From NCBI GenBank assembly GCA_905250125.1, contig CAJNOL010000103.1:1-64000 (forward strand): DNA of 64,000 nt. The letters are read 5' to 3'. A program made the position numbers and the translations under genes. The notes under the pieces were generated by a model. It was not told where the DNA came from. It saw only the letters and a program-made list of their open reading frames with translations, and did not search any database. The DNA is from Rotaria sordida. Taxonomy: Eukaryota; Rotifera; Eurotatoria; Philodinida; Philodinidae. Positions 59,801 through 64,000 of this stretch are shown in pieces (the stretch's first letter is position 1; the number at the start of each line of letters is the position of its first letter).

Positions 59801-62800
59801 ACAACCATATTTAGTATGGGATAATTCTTGTCGACAAGAATTAATTGATAAATTAGATGAAACACGTGATTATTTAGTTAAAAATGAATATAAATTAAAT
59901 ATTGATAAATTTGGTAATCCATCAGAATTTCTTTATTCAGCACATAAAAATGAATTAATTATTGGTGAAATATTTGTACGTATTTATAATTTACAACCAA
60001 CAACAACTTTAAAAGATCCAAAAAAATTTTGTTCGGATTTAATCGATTTCTTAGGAACAGGTTCACAATATATTAATACACTTATGGCAATGCAATTACA
60101 ACATGAACAACAACAAAAATCTAATGTAAGTCGAACAATAAATATCCTTAACAAGATTAACATTTATTTTATTTTTCATATTTCATCAAATATCTAATGA
60201 TGAATACAACATTCTCTGTAGATCGCGAACGAATAACTAATAAACTAAGGTTTATAACGGATTATCAAAAAATAATTTGACAAAATGTTAATTCATTTTT
60301 TTGATCTCGGCAAAAATTCGAAAATATTGATTTAAGAGTTATGAGTCGACCTTTTCGAAGCGCTTCAGTATGCTAAAACTTATCGAAACTATAAAATAAT
60401 ATATTAATCATTAGTTTGCTACGAGTCATTTGTCAATAGTGAATATTTTAGTAAAGTACATCATGTCAATATTTTCGATTTTTATTGCAAAGTAAGCTTA
60501 GCCATTCTTGAATGATTGTTCTAAAATTCCTGATGCTTATATATAGTTTTGCGGTCAATTTTATGCAGTAAAGGAGACTATTGGTGCAAATAAAAACCAT
60601 CAGTTTTCTCTATCCAAACTTAATTATCAAACCTATATTTGAAAATAATACAAAATTTTGATTTAAATTCAATATTTTCAAATTTCTGGAACGATTGGAA
60701 AATGAATGTACACGTTGGATCAAATTACTTTTCAACGATTCATTATAATAAATGTAGAAACTTCGGATTTAAATCCGAGAGTTATGTGCACTTCAAAAAG
60801 TGAATTAGACATATGAGTCATCCTAGAATATCTGGGCATCAATATTATCCTGGCAAACCTTTTCTATAAACACTTGATTTCTATTAGTTACTGCTCAATC
60901 CATAGGATTTCGGGAGGGGAGGAGGAATATAGCTCAGATTTAAACTCTTCGCCTTGATTTACTCTAAGAAAGTTGTTTTTCTTATAACTTAATTTCTATT
61001 GGTTAATGATCAATCAATAGGATTTTGAGGCAAATGGAGCTCAGATTCGAGTTCTACGCCCCAGAAAACCTCGAAGTATCATCTCTGTGATCGGAAGATA
61101 GAGCTCTAATTGTGGATCAATTAGAGCGTGAACAAAAACAGAACCAATTTTCGTTTAATTATCTTTACAATAGGTGACTTAGCCTTCTTGTTTCTTTATG
61201 TTTTATATACCATTTTGTAGCTCGTGAAATTCTCTATCGAATGGTATATAATAGTTGGGATTTTATTTGAATATGATAGGAAACATTTTTTACGAAAACG
61301 GAAATAGGTCGATCTTCATATAGAATGGTATAGGGGAAAATGACTTTTTTTGCAATAACTCAGCAATGACTCGGCAAATCACTCTCATCTTCGAACTCAA
61401 TCGAGATATTGCTGAGACGAAACTGTGTAGAAAATTTCATCACGATTGGACTCTCCTTTGAAAAGCTATCGTGTAAACGGACGGACGGACACCCTGACCG
61501 ATTTTAGAGCGTACTCACTTTTTGAGTACACAAAAATGAACATTTCTTCACTGTCAAAGTGATATTTAATATTTCAATTAGATGATTTCATCAAATGCTA
61601 ATATACATCGATTGATTAAAAGAAATATCTTTCGTTTAGAATAAATTATCATTCAAATTAGTCTAGACTTTTTTTTGAAAATTTCGGATCATACAAGAAT
61701 ATCTCTGGATTCTACCTTGTGCATAGAGTTCGAATTCAAAAGTGAATGCTTTTATTCAAGTTTTAATTATTCTAAAATTCTTTTAGAATTTAATTTTGAA
61801 ATTAATACAAAAAAAAATATTCGAATGTTAAGATATAATAAAAGTCTAAAAATAAGTTTTTATCTTGAATTAATTTTTATGTAAATAGGATGATAAAAAA
61901 TCGACTGAAATTCTTCATCGTGAAAAACAAGAACATATATCTCAAGCTCTTGAAGCTTTAAAAAATGTTATTCGTAATAATATGGGTATTGAAACATTAT
62001 GTATTGGTCATTTTAAATTATTATTTTCTTTATTGCGTATGGAAAATGTTGGACGTTTACAACAAAATGCATTAGAATTAATTCTTCATTTAAGTGGTTC
62101 AAATGAATGTGTTAATGATATATCACAATCAAATGTTATTGTTTATTTATTACTTGTTTTACGTTCATCAATAACAAACCAAGAAACAACATTAGAAATT
62201 TTAAATGCATTGTCATCAAATGGTAAAGTTGTTCGTGATGTTGTTGATAGTGGTGGTCTTCTTTATTTACTTGATATATTTTCAAATGGACAAAATTCAA
62301 ATTTACGTGAACATGCAGCTAATGTTTTATCAAAATTAATGAATGATCGTTTACATGGTCCACGTATACGTTTACAATTAATTAAATATTTACCTAGTTT
62401 AGTTGTTGATGCAATGCGTGAATCATGTGAAACATCAATACAATTATTTGAAACAACACATGAAAATCCTGAATTAATATGGAATGATCATACACGTGAA
62501 ATGACATGTGAACGTATTGGAAAACAAATTAATGAATTTTATTTAAAACAACGTATAGCACCAACAGAAACAAAATGGTCTATTGATGATCAATATCAAT
62601 TATTAGGTGATGATGAAGAAACACAACGAATTAGACAAAATGAATTATTAGTTGCTGGAGTTTATGTTCGTTTATTAATTGCTAATCCTGGTTGGGTTGT
62701 ACGACGACCAAAAGAATTTATTACAGAATTACTTAGTCGATGGACTACACATACAAAGTATGTAAAAAAGTCGATATTTGTCAACTTTAATTAATGTTTC

Positions 62801-64000
62801 CCCTCCGTCTTCAAAAAAAAAATAAAAAATAAAAACAAGACACTTTTTGAAATACAAAAAAAAACTGACAGAAGACGCTATTAGCAAATTTGCAATTGAC
62901 TACAGAGAAATATACGTTTCTCTGATACATAGAAATTGCATACACTGTATTGACAATCAAATTTCGAAGGCAGTAGAAAGATCTTAATTATTTGTTTTTT
63001 TAGACAACCAGAACAACTTCTTATATCACATACAGATGAATTTGAAATGTTAACACAATGTTTAATACAATTATTACATGCTCAACCATCATTATGCGAA
63101 CATTTACCATCAATTGGATTTTTACCATCAATTGTTCAAGCATTAGAATGTAAAAGTAATAATGCTATTGTTGCAGCAGCTATTAAAGTTCTTTTTGCAC
63201 TTTGTAAATCGGATGCTTGTTTACAAACATTTTCAACAAAATGTCCACAAATTATTAGTGGATTCAAAGAAGCTATGCAAACAAGACGTGATCATCTTGG
63301 TATGATAACATTTTTTTTAAATATGAAAAAATTTTATTCTATATTCAAAACTTTTTAAAATATTTGAAAGGAGTCTTTTACTCATGTAAGTAATAATAAT
63401 GATATATTAAAACTATTAAGAAAATATACATAGTATTATTTACTTTGATAAAGAAAAATGTAAACAGATCAGAGACTTGTGCGACGATTTAAAAATCATT
63501 GCCAACAAGTTGTTAAATATTTTTTCCGTTTTATTGAAAAAAATATTTTGCGAAACGATCTTTTCTTTCAAAATTTTTCAAACAAATTGATTAAAAAATT
63601 ATCATCGTTGACGAGCGTACAGTGAATATAGTTCATAGTTCAACTACAATTAATGCTCTTTGAAATAAGGAATATTATACACAGTTTTCTGATACGATTT
63701 GAGTTATAATCACTCGTCAAATATTCTAAAACACATTCTTAAGAAGTATCCGACAAGAATATCAACTTTTCATTAGTTCGAGAAAAATATTTAAAATCAT
63801 AAAAATTTTAAAATATTGTTTATTTCATAGCTTTTTTAAATCTAATCATTTCTTATATGATTTAATTAATTCCTAGAAATTAATAAACTTCGTTATATTC
63901 TTTTTCATATATCTTAAATTCTTAATTTTCTTTGTTGTTTTTTTTCTTCGAAGGACTTATTGCTGAAAGTTTACATGATTTATTGAAAACTCCAGCACCT
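47824..64000 (+). CDS. DNAJC13: DnaJ homologue subfamily C member 13 / RME-8 (3' end beyond window)
   Basis: Fourteen exons are visible: 47824-49003, 49063-49194, 51056-51520, 51589-51969, 52893-53486, 53873-54388, 54468-55028, 55086-55163, 55228-55488, 57588-58390, 59607-60125, 61889-62757, 63004-63299, 63954->64000. They give about 2,234 residues; human DNAJC13 has 2,243. The N-terminus ([20 protein letters not shown]) is the PH-like phosphoinositide-binding region. All four IWN repeats are present: [14 protein letters not shown] (about 836), [11 protein letters not shown] (about 1281), [13 protein letters not shown] (about 1724) and [12 protein letters not shown] (about 2023). A GYF-like segment [17 protein letters not shown] lies near 1052. 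The J domain (about 1380-1440) has [20 protein letters not shown] with the HPD triad. RME-8 works with Hsc70 on endosomes in clathrin disassembly, receptor recycling and retromer sorting. Introns are unusually large because of insertions. Confidence 0.95.
49851..50526. mobile_element. Foldback element, Tc1/mariner-like ends, about 330 bp arms
   Basis: In intron 2 of DNAJC13. The left end TATAGTGGCAGACAAAAGTT and the right end, in reverse complement TATAATGACGGACAAAAGTT, pair, and pairing continues through TTTAGAGCA(C/T)C, CACATTATATATCAGGATTT and AAGGTTTCTAAAACCTTGA. The ACAAAAGT termini with TA flanks suggest a Tc1/mariner-derived miniature element. The centre is near 50190. Confidence 0.8.
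50640..50985. mobile_element. Second, more diverged foldback next to the first
   Basis: Arms at about 50648-50780 and 50855-50975 are imperfect reverse complements (ACTATTTTTTAATAATGCCA and AATGGTATTGTTAAAAAATA; TTTCTACGGTC and GTCGTAGAAAA). Its inner sequence is related to the inner arms of the neighbouring foldback (GATCGCCACATTTTCTACGG compared with GTGTCGCTATGTTTTCTATG), so the two are probably old and younger members of one family. It ends just before exon 3. Confidence 0.65.
53505..53861 (+). mobile_element. Intronic repeat element copy E (GTGAAACA family)
   Basis: Fills intron 5 (53487-53872) of DNAJC13. The 5' end is TATGAAATACAATCTTAAAG; the 3' end is TGTCTCACATTTTAATCTCG then TAGATATTGTACTAATAAC. 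It shares with copy D the block GGATGATGAAGAAAC and the ATATTGAAG motif near the 5' end. Confidence 0.65.
55740..56820. mobile_element. Large foldback element inside the intron that splits the J domain
   Basis: In intron 9 of DNAJC13 (55489-57587). Inverted arms pair over more than 500 bp each: CAAAATACAAGGCCATCAGT (55811) against the region near 56740; GAGAAAACTCTGATGGATAC (55891) near 56650; CAATCTATGCAAGGCCGATA (56058) near 56490; CTATATAGGGG (56164) near 56390. The centre is near 56270-56290. Arm identity is clearly below that of the 58.7 kb palindrome, so it is older. No transposase frame survives. Confidence 0.75.
57005..57105 (+). repeat. Second dispersed repeat family, copy 4
   Basis: Contains TTGGTGAGACTAGAAGAATT, CTAAGAGGATTCGTCTTTAC and GAATTATGATTGTTTTACTA, in the order seen at 35473-35560. 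Lies in intron 9 of DNAJC13, after the foldback. Confidence 0.45.
58705..59254. mobile_element. Near-perfect 550 bp palindrome (foldback)
   Basis: In intron 10 of DNAJC13. Arms of about 270 bp run from GAGGGAACATT (58708) to AATGTTCCCT (59242), through ATCATTCGATAGGGAATCTC, TTCATAACTCCATCAAGAAA and GAGAGCCGAAATTTGTTTT, meeting at TTCCAGAGTTAACTCTGGAA (about 58982-59001), which is itself a perfect palindrome. The high identity points to recent insertion or active correction between the arms. Confidence 0.85.
60126..61888. other. DNAJC13 intron 11, large, old transposon debris
   Basis: A 1.76 kb intron without coding sequence. It has repeated motifs (TTTCTATTGGTTAATGATCAATCAATAGG and a related copy about 100 bp earlier), a GGACGGACGGACACC run at about 61480-61494 and AT-rich remainder. 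Probably layered transposon remains; no boundaries could be fixed. Confidence 0.4.

Noticed and set aside
1..64000. tRNA, rRNA, CRISPR arrays, bacterial operons or a multi-gene defence or biosynthetic system
   Set aside because: Nothing with the required structure or conserved motifs was seen; all recognisable genes are animal-type with spliceosomal introns, apart from the intronless crotonase and the small NDUFB1 pair.

Overview
The window is nuclear DNA of a small-genome invertebrate animal, most likely a bdelloid rotifer. The reasons are AT-rich DNA, very short introns (mostly 50-70 bp, GT-AG), dense genes, CAA-rich polyglutamine stretches, a group 3 LEA-type desiccation protein, an intronless crotonase with bacterial-looking motifs, and a probable dicistronic transcript (spliced-leader trans-splicing is known in rotifers). 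The species call is inference. A 100-base N run at 31243-31342 shows this is an assembled scaffold.

Layout. 1-9 kb: 5' part of an LEA gene (minus), an enoyl-CoA hydratase-like gene (minus), the 3' exons only of an ERG-type potassium channel (plus), then about 5.8 kb without an intact gene but with hairpins, a piggyBac-type non-autonomous element and decayed coding remnants. 9-14 kb: a 13-exon QRICH1/ZMYM-type gene. 15.7-23.2 kb: a cysteine-rich type II membrane protein, a short homeodomain protein, a TPR protein and EMC4. 25.3-27.9 kb: ZFPL1, split by a transposon-filled intron. 28.5-29.0 kb: two small ORFs 2 nt apart, the second being NDUFB1. 29.1-31.4 kb: an immunoglobulin-domain receptor interrupted by the gap. 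32.1-39.2 kb: an OXR1/NCOA7 TLDc gene with an apparent alternative first exon for a short TLDc-only form. 39.2-43.7 kb: decayed remnants and an unrecognised histidine/serine-rich gene. 44.0-46.0 kb: a CDK1/2-like kinase. 47.8-64.0 kb: DNAJC13 (RME-8), nearly complete (about 2,234 residues), running off the right edge.

Most genes are housekeeping: membrane traffic (ZFPL1, DNAJC13), ER membrane insertion (EMC4), respiration (NDUFB1), stress resistance (LEA, OXR1/NCOA7) and cell cycle (CDK). They do not form one pathway. Only the NDUFB1 pair looks co-transcribed.

The unusual content lies mostly in the introns and gaps: one recurrent element with GTGAAACA subterminal inverted repeats (six copies in introns, plus fragments), a second short dispersed family, five long foldback palindromes, two piggyBac-type miniature elements and a GGATCC-rich family. 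I found no rRNA, tRNA, CRISPR array or clearly novel multi-gene system. Exon boundaries were read by eye from splice sites and checked for reading phase.
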